DNA of 64,000 nucleotides from Epiperipatus broadwayi (Eukaryota; Onychophora; Udeonychophora; Euonychophora; Peripatidae), in assembly GCA_028023455.1 (NCBI GenBank), contig JAQFVV010000013.1, forward strand, positions 8,092,411 to 8,156,410. Direction: 5' to 3'. The position numbers were made by a program, and so were the translations under genes. The notes under the pieces were generated by a model. The model was given only the letters and a program-made list of their open reading frames with translations, ran no database searches and had not been told where the DNA came from. Within the stretch, counting starts at the first letter, position 1. Each line of letters opens with the position of its first letter. Positions 31,523-44,364 of this stretch are shown here, piece by piece.

Positions 31523-32510
31523 GAACCTATTCACAAGAAAGTGACAGCAGAGTGGTCACAGTTAATAGTACAATCTGTATATGTGTGTCAACCAAATGGA
31601 AAGGAATAAATATTAATGATCAAATAAAGTAGTAACATTTGAAAAGGGCACCAAAGCAGAAGCTGAAAAAAGCTTTTTATGTATAAAATTATTATTTAAT
31701 TATATAGCAGTTGTAAAGAATTATTTTTTATTATTATTATTTTGTGGAAGAGCAATCATAAGGATATTTATTCCTTTCCAATTTTGACATTAATGAGGAT
31801 ATTAGTCATAATATTTGTGAATTTGATGTAAATAATGTGGTGATAATAATATATGTCAAATACATTGAGTTTACATGTTCATAAATAAAGTTGAGGATGA
31901 CAAAGTTAAAGTGTTTACTCTCTTATTTTTGTGGGTAGTGATGATGTTTTACAGATAATAACCAATTACGTAATCTAAACGTCCTGAAGACATTCATGTC
32001 AAGATAAAATTGAAAACCTAAATGTATACTTTCAATCAGTAGTATTTAAATGGAATGAGAAATAGACACCTCATGAGCAGTATCAGGATTATTTAGCATT
32101 GTGAACACTTGCTAAACAATGCAAATTAGTTGCCGAGTTAGAAGACATGTTGTTGAAACAACTGTTGTTCAGAATGCCAGACTGTAACTTCAGAAAAATT
32201 TTACTAAGTGAAGCAGACCTGATGTATAAAGTAGCAATTTCAAAATGTTTAGCACAAGAGATTATGTTAGATAATGTGTCAGAATTTCAAGCTTCAACAA
32301 CTATGCAGAATAACTGTATATGTGTGAATAAAGCACAAACTATTAGCATGCTTTCAAGAACCTGCAAAGTATAACCTGACTTGTTATTGTTGTGGTGTGA
32401 AAACCATATTAAAAATTTTTTGCAGATTTAAAATGAATAAATGCCATGTCTCAGGTATAAAAGGACATTTAGCTCATTTGCCATCAAAAAGACAAGAGCA
32501 TAAAAGCTAA
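31523..32510 (+). pseudogene. Ty3/gypsy gag remnant with zinc-knuckle relic
   Basis: The best-preserved piece is an open frame at 32147-32374 (MLLKQLLFRMPDCNFRKILL, then SEADLMYKVAISKCLAQEIM), which resembles the gag C-terminal region of mollusc and cnidarian Ty3/gypsy elements. Directly after it a zinc-knuckle-like stretch can be read (CYCCG, then KCHVSGIKGHLAH), with some cysteines replaced. Earlier gag sequence from about 31760 is present but broken by stops and frameshifts. A Penelope-type tail lies inside at 31632-31740. Confidence 0.65.
31632..31740 (+). mobile_element. Penelope-like element tail fragment inside the gypsy element
   Basis: TAACATTTGAAAAGGGCA is followed by GCTGAAAAAAGC, TTTTTATGTATAAAA and ATATAGCAGTTGTAAA. 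This is the same 3' tail as the Penelope-like copies at 43284 (inverted) and 44970-45077. No coding accompanies it. Confidence 0.65.
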
Positions 32511-33967
32511 AACAAATCCAAACATTAAATCATGGGGAGATGGAGCAAGAAAAAAAGATGTCAGAAAAATAAATGCCACTAATAATGACTGCATTACGTT
32601 AAATGAGATTATCTGAGAAAGGAAAATAAATATGGAAGTTAACATTGGCACAAGATTATCATTAGTATCGTTGAAATAATGAAATATTAATATAAGTAAA
32701 AATAAAAATGAATGAAGTTGGAAAGTACATCTGTACTAGCTAAAGATGTAAAACTAACAAAATCAACATGTGTCGGAAAGTGATGGAAACCAATAAAATT
32801 CAATTCCGAAATTAAAGTACTATCTTTATTCACAGTAAAGAGGAATAGAAATCCTTTACTAGGCAGAATCTGATTCAAACCTTGAGAGTAAGAAAAAAGA
32901 ACATTTACAAGGGTATTATAATTTGTGAAAAGGAGCCTGGACCAGTAAGCATGATAGTAACATCAGGAAGAGGAATTCCACAATCCAGATGATGGAGAGA
33001 GACAAAAAAAATCTGGTAGAGTATTCATATAAATTTTGCTGGTTCAATGAATGGATACCTATTCCTAATTGTTGTAGATTCTTATTCTCATTGAGCAGAG
33101 TACAAGCTCGTAACAACACTAACATAGCATGCATGATTAGAGCCTCCAAGAAATTTTTGTTACCTTGATAACCCACAATGGAATTGGATTTACCTCTCTA
33201 AATTTTAAAAAAATATTTGATGAATAAAAAAAATTGCCATATTTTGACTCCAGATTGGCTGAGAAAGCTGTGCAATATTTAAAGTCAACGCTCAAAAAAT
33301 GTCAACTAAAGATAATAAGGAAGCATTAGTAGAAGCTATGTTTTAGCAACACTTCACCCCAAGTGCATATACTTTGAAAATGCCAACAGAATTACCATTG
33401 TAGTGCAAGGGTCACACTTGTTTATTAAAAGTACTGCCAGTGAATATTATACTAGAAAAAAATATTTAGATGAAGAAAATTCCCAAGTGAATTTGGAAAA
33501 ATTAAAAATGGCTGAAATAGTATGGGCAGAGATATGTTAAAAAAGATATGGATTCCTGGGGCTATCATTGAAATACATCTGAAATCATAAGAATAAGTGG
33601 AAAATGAATTACATATCCAGAGACATGTCAATCACCTAGATTCGTGTCTGTGTGATATATCAAAGGTACTTAACAGCAACCTTACACTAACCAATACAAA
33701 ACTGAAATTAGTAAAAATGAATTGTGTTGATGCCTTGTCAGAAGAACAAAATGTGGAAATGCCCACTGATAGTCAAGCTGATAAAGTAAATATCCAATCA
33801 GATGATGGTACAACAGAACTGGGGTAGAATGTTTTATTGTAAAGACCATCAGATCAAGTTAACATAATTGCCAATTGTAATGAAGAGACCTATACCTCTT
33901 CCTAGATGTGCAAGAAATCACAGAAGGCCTGAGAGATTCAAAGACTATTTTCTAGAGTGAGGGGAAT
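32511..33967 (+). pseudogene. Ty3/gypsy pol remnant: protease and integrase, RT/RNase H missing
   Basis: At about 32628-32676 the frame gives MEVNIGTRLSLVSLK, in the place of an aspartic protease that should read DTGA; the catalytic Asp is Asn. At about 32820-32880 a NPLLGRI-like piece follows. From about 33025 an integrase core is recognisable (HINFAGSMNGYLFLIVVD), then a broken D,D,E region near 33100-33300. The integrase C-terminal part survives as an open frame at 33597-33827 (ENELHIQRHVNHLDS), and the tail RNHRRPERFKDY-like is near 33910-33950. The whole RT and RNase H block is deleted. Confidence 0.65.
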
Positions 33968-34590
33968 TGTAAACTGTCTGTGTGCACATATATATTTTTA
34001 TTATTGTAAATAAAGTTTATTGAAAACTTGTAATCATGTGCAGATACTACATTATTATTATGACCTCTGTTAAAATATGTGCTCTAGAAAATTAGCATAT
34101 AGTATAATAAAATGAATAATAAATGAGGCTGAGATATGCTAATTAGATTTATAAAAAAATGGGCTGACGACTATCAATAGACTGCAATTTGAGCAATAAT
34201 GAAGTTCCCGTAAGAGAAAATAAAAGCATTGGGCTAAGTCAGAACTGTGTGTATAGATTTGAAATGAACAGATAAGTGAAATTGATCAGTCTAAGTAAAA
34301 GACTAATTAAAACTGATGTTAAGATGTCATCTGATAAGTTATCATACTGTGTGTGTAGAATACTAGTTAATGGAAACTCAGGGTATATGGATTATATTTA
34401 TATATAGACAGTGTGAGAGGATAATCTATCCCTACATCAAATAATTATTAATCACTTATACAAAGTAAAGTGAACTCTATTATTATTTTAATTTAGTCTT
34501 ATTATTTCAGTACAAGTAAATAAACTTGTTGAGTTTTAAATATTGTCTTAGTGTAACTTTGTTTTAATTTTGATATTTGCCCATCTGGTA
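33968..34590 (+). repeat. Right LTR of the Ty3/gypsy element
   Basis: Begins TGTAAACTGTCTGTGTG just after the polypurine tract and ends near TTTGCCCATCTGGTA. It aligns with the left LTR over most of its length. An AATAAA word near 34008 occurs close to the start in both copies. Past 34590 the APE-type LINE resumes. Confidence 0.78.
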
Positions 34591-36940
34591 TTATTGAAAA
34601 TACCCCTGAGTATACAGCATCACCTATAAAACATTCCAAAAACCATTGTCATAAAAATTGAAAACAAATTTGGAGCAAATACCCAATCTTTGTTTAACAC
34701 AAGTTTTCATTTCAAATGCCTAGATTTTCCATCTGTAGTAGTAGCACTTCCTCTCATTCCATCATGTAGAAACTGTATAATATGAATAAATTTTGGTGGA
34801 CAACTAATTAATTTCAAACAATGTCATAGACCTGTCCTATTAATTGAATCAAATGTCTTGACTATATCAATAAAGCACTATATAAATAATTCCCAACACT
34901 TTTCTTGCATTTGCCTGTCAACACTGAGTCTCTGGTAATCATTTGTCTATAACTGAAAGCTATCTATACAACAAAATTCTTGAAAATACTTTTGTTGTAG
35001 TGAATAATAATGATATAATCACAATAATTACCGCAATGTTTCTTATTCTCTTTGTTTTTAAAACTGGAACAACATTCTTAAGATTGGATGGCACAATTTC
35101 ATAGGTTCAGATATTCTTAAAAAAATGTCAATATTTTTGAAGCTATTATATCACAACCACATTTTAAAAACCTTAACAACCTGCAGCCTCTCCATTTTTA
35201 AGATTACAAAGAACTGCTTTGAAATTATTAAGGCTGGATACCTCTTTCCAAATCTAAATCAGGTGATAAAAATAGATATACCATTAAAAGTCATTATATT
35301 AATTTTTATATCATTATTCAAAAGATGATCTCAAGTCCATATGTTGCTTTCAATGCATCAAAAAAAGTCACATGTTTGTATCTTTTTTGCACTTTTAATT
35401 CACCAATCATTTTTAAATTCTTTTGTCAATCATTGAATTTCTGCTTTCAAATCTTTATATTTATTATAAAGTTCCACATTTAATCTATTATTTTTCCAAG
35501 CTACAAATGTCACTTTTCTTTTTAATTAAATCACTAATATATGATCATTGTCAGAAAACCAATCATGATTTGTCTTTTTAGTGAACTCAAGAATAGATTT
35601 ATTTATATCCATGACACACTACTTGAGAGAATTCCATGCTTCAGTAATACGACAGTTTTGAAAATCCAGATTAGCAATTATAGTGTTTAACAGCTTTTTT
35701 CTAAAGAACAAACATCATTTTTTTTTGTGAATATAAATGGAATAATACCCATTTTTAATGCAACTATTATTTTAATCTTAGAATATACTAATATATGATC
35801 TGTCCAACAATCTGAGCTTGTGAGTGCTCGTGTAATGTGAACTCTTGTGATCTGATTCCTAACAATAATATAATCACATTAAATGCCATTGTTTTGAGCC
35901 TGGTGTTCCCCCATGTTCGTTTGTAGTGATTTTTTTGCCTAAACAAAGTATTTGTGATAGTCAATTCATGTACCAAGCAAAAAATTTAATAAAAACAACC
36001 TGTTTGAATTTACAGCCCCAATACCATTATTTCCAGTAATAAAATCAGATATTCTACAGTAATATCCACACATTTCGTTATTTCCAGTAATGTTTGGCCA
36101 AAGTCTACTATATTTGTACCAACATATGCATTAAAATCTCCAAGAAAAAAAATTCAATCATTTAATGGTTTTATTGTAATAATGCTAATCAACAAGAAAT
36201 GAAAGCTTCCTTTCTCAGAATCTAAGATTGTAGCATAGGCAATGGTAAAATAAGCTCTAGTACTATTATGCAAGATAAGTTTTATTAAACTATCATTGAT
36301 ACAATGAGGAATTCCAATAAGATTTTACAGCAAGTCCAACATCATGCATTTTTCTTTCAGGTTGATCTGCCTTTCCAAAAAAAGATATATCTGTCCATTT
36401 GCTCTAATAAATTTCCTTCCTCTGGAAAATGAATTTTACTAAGAGCGGTTACATCAATTTTAAATCTTGACAATTGTTTAGTCACAAGTGCAGTCCTCCA
36501 TTCTGGTCTTGAAGAGTTTGTATCAAGTAAATTTCACACCCCATGTATCTATATTTAGAAAAAATATATATTTGTGATACCTTTAATACTAGCACTGTCA
36601 ATTATTACACCACTACCACTGATATTATTCTTACTATTTTTATTATTTCTACCACTGAAATAAATAATCTGACGGGCATGATAACTTATATAGACTGTAT
36701 GAGAAAGGACGTTTTTAGATTACATTTTCTAAACTCTTCATTTCCATGGTAGGCAGAAGAAACCTTAAATAAGGCTGCCTAGATATACAATCTTTGCCAT
36801 CCGGAACTCCTGTTTCGCTTAATTGCAACACCAAACCAATTCATTAGTGATTGTACTGCCTCAAGATAAAATCACAATTAAGGACTGCCAGTTTATTGGA
36901 CTGCCCCAATCATTGCTTTCTTCGTTCTTGAGGGCTTGAA
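34591..36940 (-). mobile_element. APE-type LINE remnant, 5' part (endonuclease and RT)
   Basis: Minus strand. From high to low coordinate: endonuclease with GDFNAYVGTNIVDFGQT (about 36080-36150), LTITNTLFRQKNHYKRTWGN (about 35900-35980), then a segment equivalent to the LDYV..TDHRLI end of the endonuclease (about 35790-35870). The reverse transcriptase follows: KTFDSINRTGL near 34820-34860, FIHIIQFLHDGMRGSATTTD near 34725-34785, and APNLFSIFMTMVFG near 34630-34670. The 3' half continues at 30945 after the gypsy insertion. Several stops. A poly-G run of 10 at about 36951-36960 lies at its 5' side. Confidence 0.82.
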
Positions 36941-37199
36941 CTAAAAAAAGGGGGGGGGGGATATTGGAGTCAGAAGTGCTGTAAGTGTAATTAAAGAATG
37001 TAAATTGTTGCACAAACACACAATCCCATTGTCACAATTATTATAACGGGATGTCTTATGGCATGAGAGGCTCATGATAACTGCATCCTACAATAAACTT
37101 AAGTGACAACTGAAGAAGAAGAGGAAGTCAGAAAAGACTGTTTGTATCAGAAACAGTACCTAGCCTTTAATAAACCAACATCCTATCATATAAAGCAGT

Positions 37200-38200
37200 A
37201 GGAGCTCTTTATTGGGCACTTTTTATTTGATATTCATAATTGCCCTTTATATCTAAAGATGATTCCACTAACTGCCACTTGTGGAGCCTGTTGGTAGGCC
37301 AAGAAATATAGAAGATATAGATTACTAAAACCATTATCATAAAAATGAAAAACAAAGTTGGATCTATTGCATATTCCAGTAAAATAATCATTTAAATTTT
37401 TTCTGCCACCATGCCATTATGTATAAGTTGTTTAATGTGAATAATCTTTGTTCAAAAACCACCTAATTTCAAACATTATCACAAACATGTTAGATTAACT
37501 AAAACAAATGACAAAATTGATAAAAGCAATATGTAAATAATATCTTTGCTCTCAACACTGTTCTTGCAACAAAATCGAGTTTCTTCATTTTTTAAAATCC
37601 AATCATATATCTAAGAGTGGAAGCAATCTGTTTAACAAAATGCTTGAAAGTACTTTGTTATAATCATTGATAATCAAAAAGTATCTCTTCATCTATTTAA
37701 AATACCACATCATCATATAAATGAACTACATTTAATGATATAAGTTTATAACATTCTTCAGGTCCATATTGTAATTTTAATGCATCCAAAAAAGAATTCA
37801 TATTGTCCTCAATTAGCAAATGACTGTATCTCCTTTGAAATTTCAATCAATTAATTGTTCATACATTTTCTAGTCAATCATTGTCTTTAAATTTCTTGTT
37901 TCATATATGAAGTTTCATATTCATTGTATTACTTTACCAAGTAGAAAATACATTTCCTTTTAATTAAGTCATTATGATACAATTATGGTCAGATAACTTG
38001 TCAGAATTTTTCTTTTTAGTGAACAAGGACAGATTTACTCATATTTACAATACTCTTCTTAAGAAATGTCCCAGAAATCTGACAAACTTAAAAATCCAAA
38101 TTAACAATTTTAGTATTTAACAGAAAGCAGTCAGATAAGATAGCATATATCAGAATTAATATCTAGGTTTTGCCGAGCTAACATCTTCCTATAAGGCACC
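37200..38200 (-). mobile_element. APE-type LINE fragment, second copy (RT part)
   Basis: Same family and strand as the copy at 34591-36940. LEYAIDPTLFFIFMIMVLVI at about 37315-37385 corresponds to the APNLFSIFMTMVFG region, and WQLVESSLDIKGNYEYQIKS continues downstream. Plus-strand words (ACCATTATCATAAAAATG, GTATAAGTTGTTTAATGTGA) match the other copy. Truncated at both ends and broken. Confidence 0.7.
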
Positions 38201-38279
38201 AGGAAATTCTTTTCATGGAGACATTGATTATTTATTTATAATTAAACCTCAAATTATTCCACTACTATAGACGATCTGT

Positions 38280-39560
38280 AAACTCAGGAGTAGTCTGAGA
38301 AGAAAAGCACTAAATGTGATAATATACATAAAAACATATAAAAATATAAAAATTAGTTATTTTTTAAATATACAAGTGGAAAAAAGAGTAGGGAAATTAA
38401 AATAAAAAAATTGCAAATGCAATAACAGAAGAAAAGTTAAAATTAATAAATGTTATTGAATTGCATTTAAACAATAGAAGAAAAAAATAGTTTTATAAAA
38501 AAGATTAAACAGAAAATTAATAAAAAAAAAGATAAGATTTATTACAAAAGTGAATTCTCTAAATGATAAAAAAAAGCAATAGGGTTAACAAAGTCACAGA
38601 AGAAAATAATACTTAAGAGTGAAAGTATGTATAATGTATACATATATTAAAGGGTGTAAATACTTTTATAGAATTGGATATGAGTATAAGAAGATTTTAA
38701 TAGTATATACAAAAATCTATATAAAAATAAAAATGGAAAGATTTTTAAGTTCTTTTATAAAAAAAATCAGAACTATAGGCAACAAGTGAATATAAATAGA
38801 CTATGGAATAAATTTAAAATTATAAGTAAAAGAAATTGCAAAAAATATAGCTTTTGCTGGAAAAAAAGAAGATACTTCAGAATAATCACAATTTTATATT
38901 GATGAAAATAAAAAACCAAAAGATATAAAATAAAATAGACATATAAAAAAAAACATATTTGCAATATGACTTATCAAATATATAGAAAAAAAAAATGAAC
39001 TGAAATTCACATAGGCTGAACTATAAAAATTGTTACAATAAATTTAGGAAAATAGTTGATATTAGAAAAAGGAAAATTAAGTAATTTAAGAAATATAATT
39101 TTAAAAAATAGTGTAAAAGATAGAAAGAAAAAAAAAGGCAAATAAAAAATATATAGCACAAGTAAAACTAGAAACTGAAATAAATAAAAATATATATTTA
39201 AAAAAAGGAAAACAGTAAAAATGAAATTAATAAAAAAAAAAACAATAAGTAAACAACTAAAAAATAAAATTTGGAAAATTTATAAAGATGTAGAACAGAT
39301 AAAAATATTAAATTGTTTAATGAAAAATGGAAAAAATATGAAAATAAAAAGAAAGAGAAAAGCTTTTGAATGAACATTAAAAAAAAATTACATTTTAAAA
39401 ATTTAAGACCAAATTAGAGAGGAAAAATGAGTCCATTGTATTTTCTGAAGAGAAGTTAATGTAAATATTAAAAATGAGATGAAAGAAAAACCGATAATTG
39501 GCTAATGAAATGATCTCAAAATAATAATAAAATCTTTAACAATGTTATTAATATGTTTTA
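38280..39560. other. A-rich, strand-skewed intron tract
   Basis: For about 1.3 kb the plus strand is dominated by A with some G and very little C, while T is much lower than in the surrounding intron. No repeat unit or reading frame stands out. It may be a decayed plus-strand element or an A-rich simple region; the NALCN transcript would be T-rich here. Confidence 0.5.
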
Positions 39561-42500
39561 GGATGTTCAACTAAGAATCTTCTCACACTTGAAGAATTAT
39601 GACAGAAAAAAAAATAGACTATTTGATTTTTATTCAAATCATATTTTAAAAAATTTAAGAATCTTGAATGAATTTCGAGTCAGTCATTTAGTTTTACATC
39701 CAAACATCAAAAAAATATAATGTTGGATCTATATTGTATTTAAAAAATAATACTTTATGTCAAGTGTGACTGATGAACCTAATGAATGAAAATGCCTTTC
39801 AATGAAATCAACTGGTATTTCACAAATAATAACATTTCTGAACAATATATATTTATTACACGCAAAATAAAATCATAGACAAACAGTATATACAATAATT
39901 TACATATATCTATTACTGGTTGCCAATAAAATTATTGGTACTGGGATAGATAAGAATGCATAAGCTTATTTATCTAAACGAAGTTAACAGTGTTTGGTGC
40001 TACCATTCAATATCTGATGATTAATCAACTTACTTATATGGATGATTCATAAGTAGAGTGATATAGAATGAATTATTATATTTGTATTTAAATAGTACAA
40101 CTTATTAAATCTGTTTTCATTGATTTTAATTATTCAATATTGCTTAATATAAAATGGTGTTAGTAAATATATACTACTAAAAATATATAATTCTTGACAA
40201 AAATAATTATGCTTTAAACAATAAATTTTATATAACCAGCGAATAGTCAATGGCCCATTAGATGGTGATAAAATAATGAATATACATATCATCATTATAT
40301 AATGCAGAAAATATTAGCTAATATATATTGTGATATCTTAGTTTGATCATCAGTAATAATGGTATAAATAATACATATGTAAAAAATTAAACATTTCAAT
40401 GCCATTTGTTTAAAGTAAAAAAAACAAAACAATAACCACACAATGCAATGCACCCTCTTTTCATGGATTCTTAATAGAAATTATGTCTTTTTTTATTTTT
40501 ATTTATTACTTATTCAAATTCAATATGTAAAACTTAATAAATACTAAATTAAATGTTTATAGTTGCCACATTTATTATCAATCAAAGCAATATGGCTCAT
40601 ACTACATTCCAGTGTTAATAACTAATTTGTTTTAAGGGTCTCACACTTAAAATATTTAAACATCAATGTTTTATAAATATTGTATATAATCATCAAGACA
40701 TGTTAACTATTACGGCCAGATTATAACCTAAAATTTAAGTCAAAACTTTTTCAAATGGTTGAAACATTCCAAAGGTAGTTCAGCTCTATTTTTTAGATAG
40801 TCAGTTGGTGAAATATATATTCAACATCTGCAATGACTTCAGAATGGGTAAAAAAGATTGGCAGCATTTAAGGCAGTTGATAAAATGTATTCCATAGTGA
40901 TTTCATGTCATTTTTTTCATAAGGTATAGCGATCATACACAAATGTTTCTAGCACTGGTATTGGTAGATTACACCTATTCAATTTATTTATATATACTTA
41001 TAAGTAATGTTAATTAATTAATTATATATTTAGAAGCAAGTTTAATATTTAAGACTTAGTGAATTTCATATAACTCTACTTTCAATGAATTGATTATTGA
41101 TGCTTATTTAATACTGTTAATCATATTTAAACTTTTATTATAAATTGAAAGATGGATATATTTGTAGGAAGATATTAGTGGCACTCTGGTTTGAAATACA
41201 TATATTCTGTAAAGTGATTTATCAGGATCTTACATGAATGTTTCCAGCACTAAAATTTATACATTGCATCAATTCAATTTATTTATATACCTATATGCAT
41301 ACTATAAATTATTTTATTTATGAATTATAAAAAAGTAATAATTAATTTATTTTTTTTAGACAAGGCTTTTGTTAGTTGTGAAAAATGATTTTATGAATTA
41401 ATGAAATACAAAAATAAAATATATATATATAATTGAATGGTTTATTCGTCAGGATTCATGAGAAGTTTGAATACTGGAAAAAACAGGAGTTGCAATCTAT
41501 GGATCTTAAATCCCAGAGCCAATCTATCTCTGTACTAAATTACACGGAGAACCCTAAAATGTAATTGTAATTAATATAAAAGAAGTTGAAAATGGAAAAA
41601 GAAGATAAATATTATTTTAAATATCAAAAAATAATTTTATGAAATTTCCTTATTAAGTACTGTAATTGAAGCTCCTATATAATTATAATAAACTGATAAT
41701 AATGTAGAACAATTTATTTCAGTATTTTTCAATCTTTTTCTAATAGAAGCAGTAAATTGATCGTTTTTTTTTTTCTTTAAGTACTTCTAATTCTTTATAT
41801 ACTTTGTATATATATAATTTGTTGTTTTATGAATTATAAATAATTTATAATATGGTCTTAATTAGTTAAATTATATACAATTCTTTCAATAAAATAATTT
41901 ATAATTTACTTACATATACAATTGTAAATTTAATTAATAATAATTACAATAAAATTATACATAAAAATATATTTAATTGAGACATTTAAGCTTGCAATTA
42001 CTAGCATTTTTTTTTTTTTATATGAGAGGAAATACTAAAAAAAATATTCTCAAATTTCTTCCACTTGTTAATAATGAAAAGCCCAAAATCACATAAATAA
42101 GTAGTAAAAAATTGCAAGAACATAACTAAAGCTTTCTTTATAATATGAGGATATTTGTCTTTCACTCAATCCAGAGTATATCAATTTCAACTTATGTTTC
42201 AATTTACCACCATAAAAAGCTTTATAGGTTTATTCATCACTATATTTTATGACATCCCTGAAGAGTCATTATAGCATCTTACATTGAAATTGGTATTAGT
42301 GAAGATATCTGACTTCAAATTTTCATATATCGGATAAACTTGTTTTATTTTAAGTATACTATTTCTTCAAAATTTTTTTACATATAAAGAAAATATTAAG
42401 TGCATTAAGGACAATCATGGTCACTGTTAAGAGAAGACTGTGATGATTTATTTCTTTTACCTGTTAATATACTATTTAAAAATTAAGAAAAAAAATATAA

Positions 42501-42845
42501 ACATTATTATCTTTTACGTTCAATAATAATAATAAAATATAAACATTATTATCTTTACGTTCAAAAATAATAATAAAATATTCTAAAATACTAATCACAT
42601 GACAATAATAAAATAAATTCAATAATAACAAATAAAAAATGTTAGTCTTAAATATTTTTATATTTCAAATGAACAATGAATTATGACAATCACACAATAA
42701 GCAAACATAACAAACTAAAAACACTGACTGCGATTAAAATAAAAAATAATAATACATAGCAGCTAACACAATTCAATATACAGATAATTTAATAGATAAA
42801 CTCATGCAACACATTCATAAAATGGTAAGAATATGGCAACCCTAC
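39561..42845. other. intron, minor tandem duplication at 42500-42580
   Basis: AT-rich intron with no gene found. At about 42500-42580 the phrase AAACATTATTATCTTT(T)ACG followed by TTCAATAATAATAATAAAAT is present twice, about 40 bp apart. Confidence 0.5.
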
Positions 42846-42947
42846 CTTCTATCTAAACGTACATGCTTCTGATTTGCAAACATGGATTTGCCGAGAACAG
42901 GGATTTGCCCAGAATCCCCCAGCATGAGGCGCTGTTTATTGGAATCT
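42846..42947 (-). CDS. NALCN: NALCN exon: II-III linker, 33 residues
   Basis: A 102-nt exon with phase 2 at both ends (1 + 33 codons + 2 bases). The acceptor is TTTTTTACCAG and the donor GTAGGG. With the AG left by the upstream exon it makes an arginine, then reads DSNKQRLMLGDSGQIPVLGK, SMFANQKHVRLDR. It aligns loosely to the vertebrate linker segment with RQRMLSGSF and an Arg-rich end before the RRS motif. The exon lies in very AT-rich DNA and stands out by base composition. Because 102 is a multiple of three, skipping it would keep the frame, so it could be a cassette exon; nothing in the sequence shows that it is skipped. Flanking introns are about 6.3 kb (upstream) and 15.5 kb (downstream). 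Confidence 0.88.
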
Positions 42948-43283
42948 CTGGTAAAAAATATGCATTGTCACACAAGGGATTCAAGCAAATAAAAAGGAAG
43001 GAGGACAAATAAAAAATATTTCAGGAATATGGCAACAAAGAGCATTTATGATTGCTAAAAAAACAAAGAAAACAAAATAAGCTAGCTTAAGCAACAGTTT
43101 AACAGTTTGACGTTCAAAACATTTCTAGAATTGCACCAATAAAAACTAAGGATTTCATAGTCAGTAAAAAAATAAAAATAAAATAAAAATTTATATATGT
43201 AGACGTTACATAAATTCAAAACAATTTATAATAATATAAATCAAAATTGGAAAAGAATAAATATCTTTATGCTGTTCTTCCAT

Positions 43284-44310
43284 AAAATAATAAATTCTTT
43301 ACAATAAGCTATATAAATATCAAAACAATTTTTATGCATTAAAAGCCTTCTTCAGCACCTGGTTTGATGCCATTTTCAAATGTTAATAATCTATTATGTT
43401 AACGAACTATTTCAGACATAAAACCATTTAGTGTTCAATAATCACATTAAAACAAACAATACCAATATAAATCATTAAAATAAATCAAAACCCACATATA
43501 TAAATCCAGTAATTACAAAATAATTGACTATATCATAACAATACAATAAATAAAATAAATTATATGCATTTTTCTTTTTATACAATTATATATATATATA
43601 TCTCAATTTATATAATTTTTCATTCATTTTTATTTAATTAACCAATTATTAACCAAATTTATAGAAGTCTTGTAAATATTCATACAATTATTTAAATTAT
43701 TTTTAATATATGTCAATTATTTTATATAGCGTGATGTTTATTTTATAAACTATAATTTTAAACAGCATTAAACTGTTGCACATGCGCTTTAGATTTTTTT
43801 AAATATAAAATGAATGAATACTAACACTTCAACAACCACTTTCAAACACTTAAGATTCGCCCATACAAAAGCGTTTGGGTTCGAAAAGATAGATGGCCAC
43901 CGGCCATTCTATCTTTTCCAAAGACTTTATCATGTGGTTGTTGAAGTGTTAGTATTCATTCATTTTATATTTAAAAAAATCTAAAGTGTGCAACAGTTTA
44001 ATGCTGCTTAAAATTATATTTTTAATATAGTATGTTTCATATATTTGTCTTCTTTTTGGATCTTTGATGTAATTTAAACATTTAATACTTTTTGTAGCAT
44101 CTATTCTAAGTCCATATTTCAAGTAATGAATGTATAATACAGATTTATTATCTCTTCTATTAATTGCATTATTATGTTCTTTGGCTCTTACCTCTAATTG
44201 TTTGCCAATATGCCCAAAGTAAATCATTTTATATTTTCACATGTAATTTTATATATAATTTCTTTTTTGTACCATATATCATCTCTTAAACTATAATTAC
44301 CTATTAATAG
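43284..44310 (-). mobile_element. Penelope-like element fragment, minus copy (GIY-YIG endonuclease and tail)
   Basis: Minus-strand C-terminal part of a Penelope-like retroelement. The reverse frame has IIYKITC near 44250, then after a one-base deletion MIYFGHIGKQLEVRAKEHNN, SVLYIHYLKYGLRIDATKSI and KDPKRRQIYETYYIKN (44000-44227). This is the GIY-YIG endonuclease pattern found at the C-terminus of these elements. The 3' tail follows at 43284-43710 after an inserted palindromic element at 43711-44018. A second copy, inverted, starts about 55 bp to the right. One difference: the plus copy lacks about 27 bp that this copy has (around the EHNNAINRR segment). Confidence 0.8.
43711..44018. mobile_element. 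308-bp palindromic insertion element in the minus Penelope copy
   Basis: Flanked by an 11-bp direct duplication, TTTTTAATATA, at 43700-43710 and 44019-44029. The plus Penelope copy (near 44670-44700) has the empty site with a single TTTTTAATATA equivalent, so insertion is shown within the window. Arms 43751-43839 and 43934-44020 are near-perfect inverted repeats of about 88 bp (for example CACTTCAACAACCAC and GTGGTTGTTGAAGTG), and a second small hairpin, GATAGATGGCC/GGCCATTCTATC, occupies the centre at 43883-43919. No open frame of its own. Confidence 0.82.
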
Positions 44311-44364
44311 ATCGAGATTTCATATTATCCTAAGATATATAATACATTAAGATATAACAAAAAT

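Larger units (their letters stand above)
30946..34590 (+). mobile_element. Truncated Ty3/gypsy retrotransposon nested in the APE-type LINE
   Basis: Two similar direct repeats (LTRs) flank about 2.4 kb of plus-strand gag, protease and integrase remains. The RT and RNase H part is missing: protease-side coding passes to integrase within about 250 bp. A purine-rich tract (AGAGTGAGGGGAA) stands directly before the right LTR, as a polypurine tract should. The LTRs differ at many places, and all frames are broken, so the insertion is old. The left and right ends are approximate because I could not define a target duplication. It sits head-on to NALCN. Confidence 0.8.

Noticed and set aside
33597-33827. 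76-codon plus-strand open frame as a possible novel gene
   Set aside because: Its position and HIQRHVNHLDS motif place it in the integrase C-terminal region of the decayed Ty3/gypsy element.
36945-36962. Poly-G and poly-C runs (also 28380 and 47990) as regulatory G-quadruplex sites
   Set aside because: Single homopolymer runs without the four spaced G tracts needed; probably slippage products.
43840-43935. Hammerhead ribozyme, known from some Penelope-like elements
   Set aside because: I found no CTGATGA box with a partnering GAAA in the palindrome, in the tails or between the two copies.
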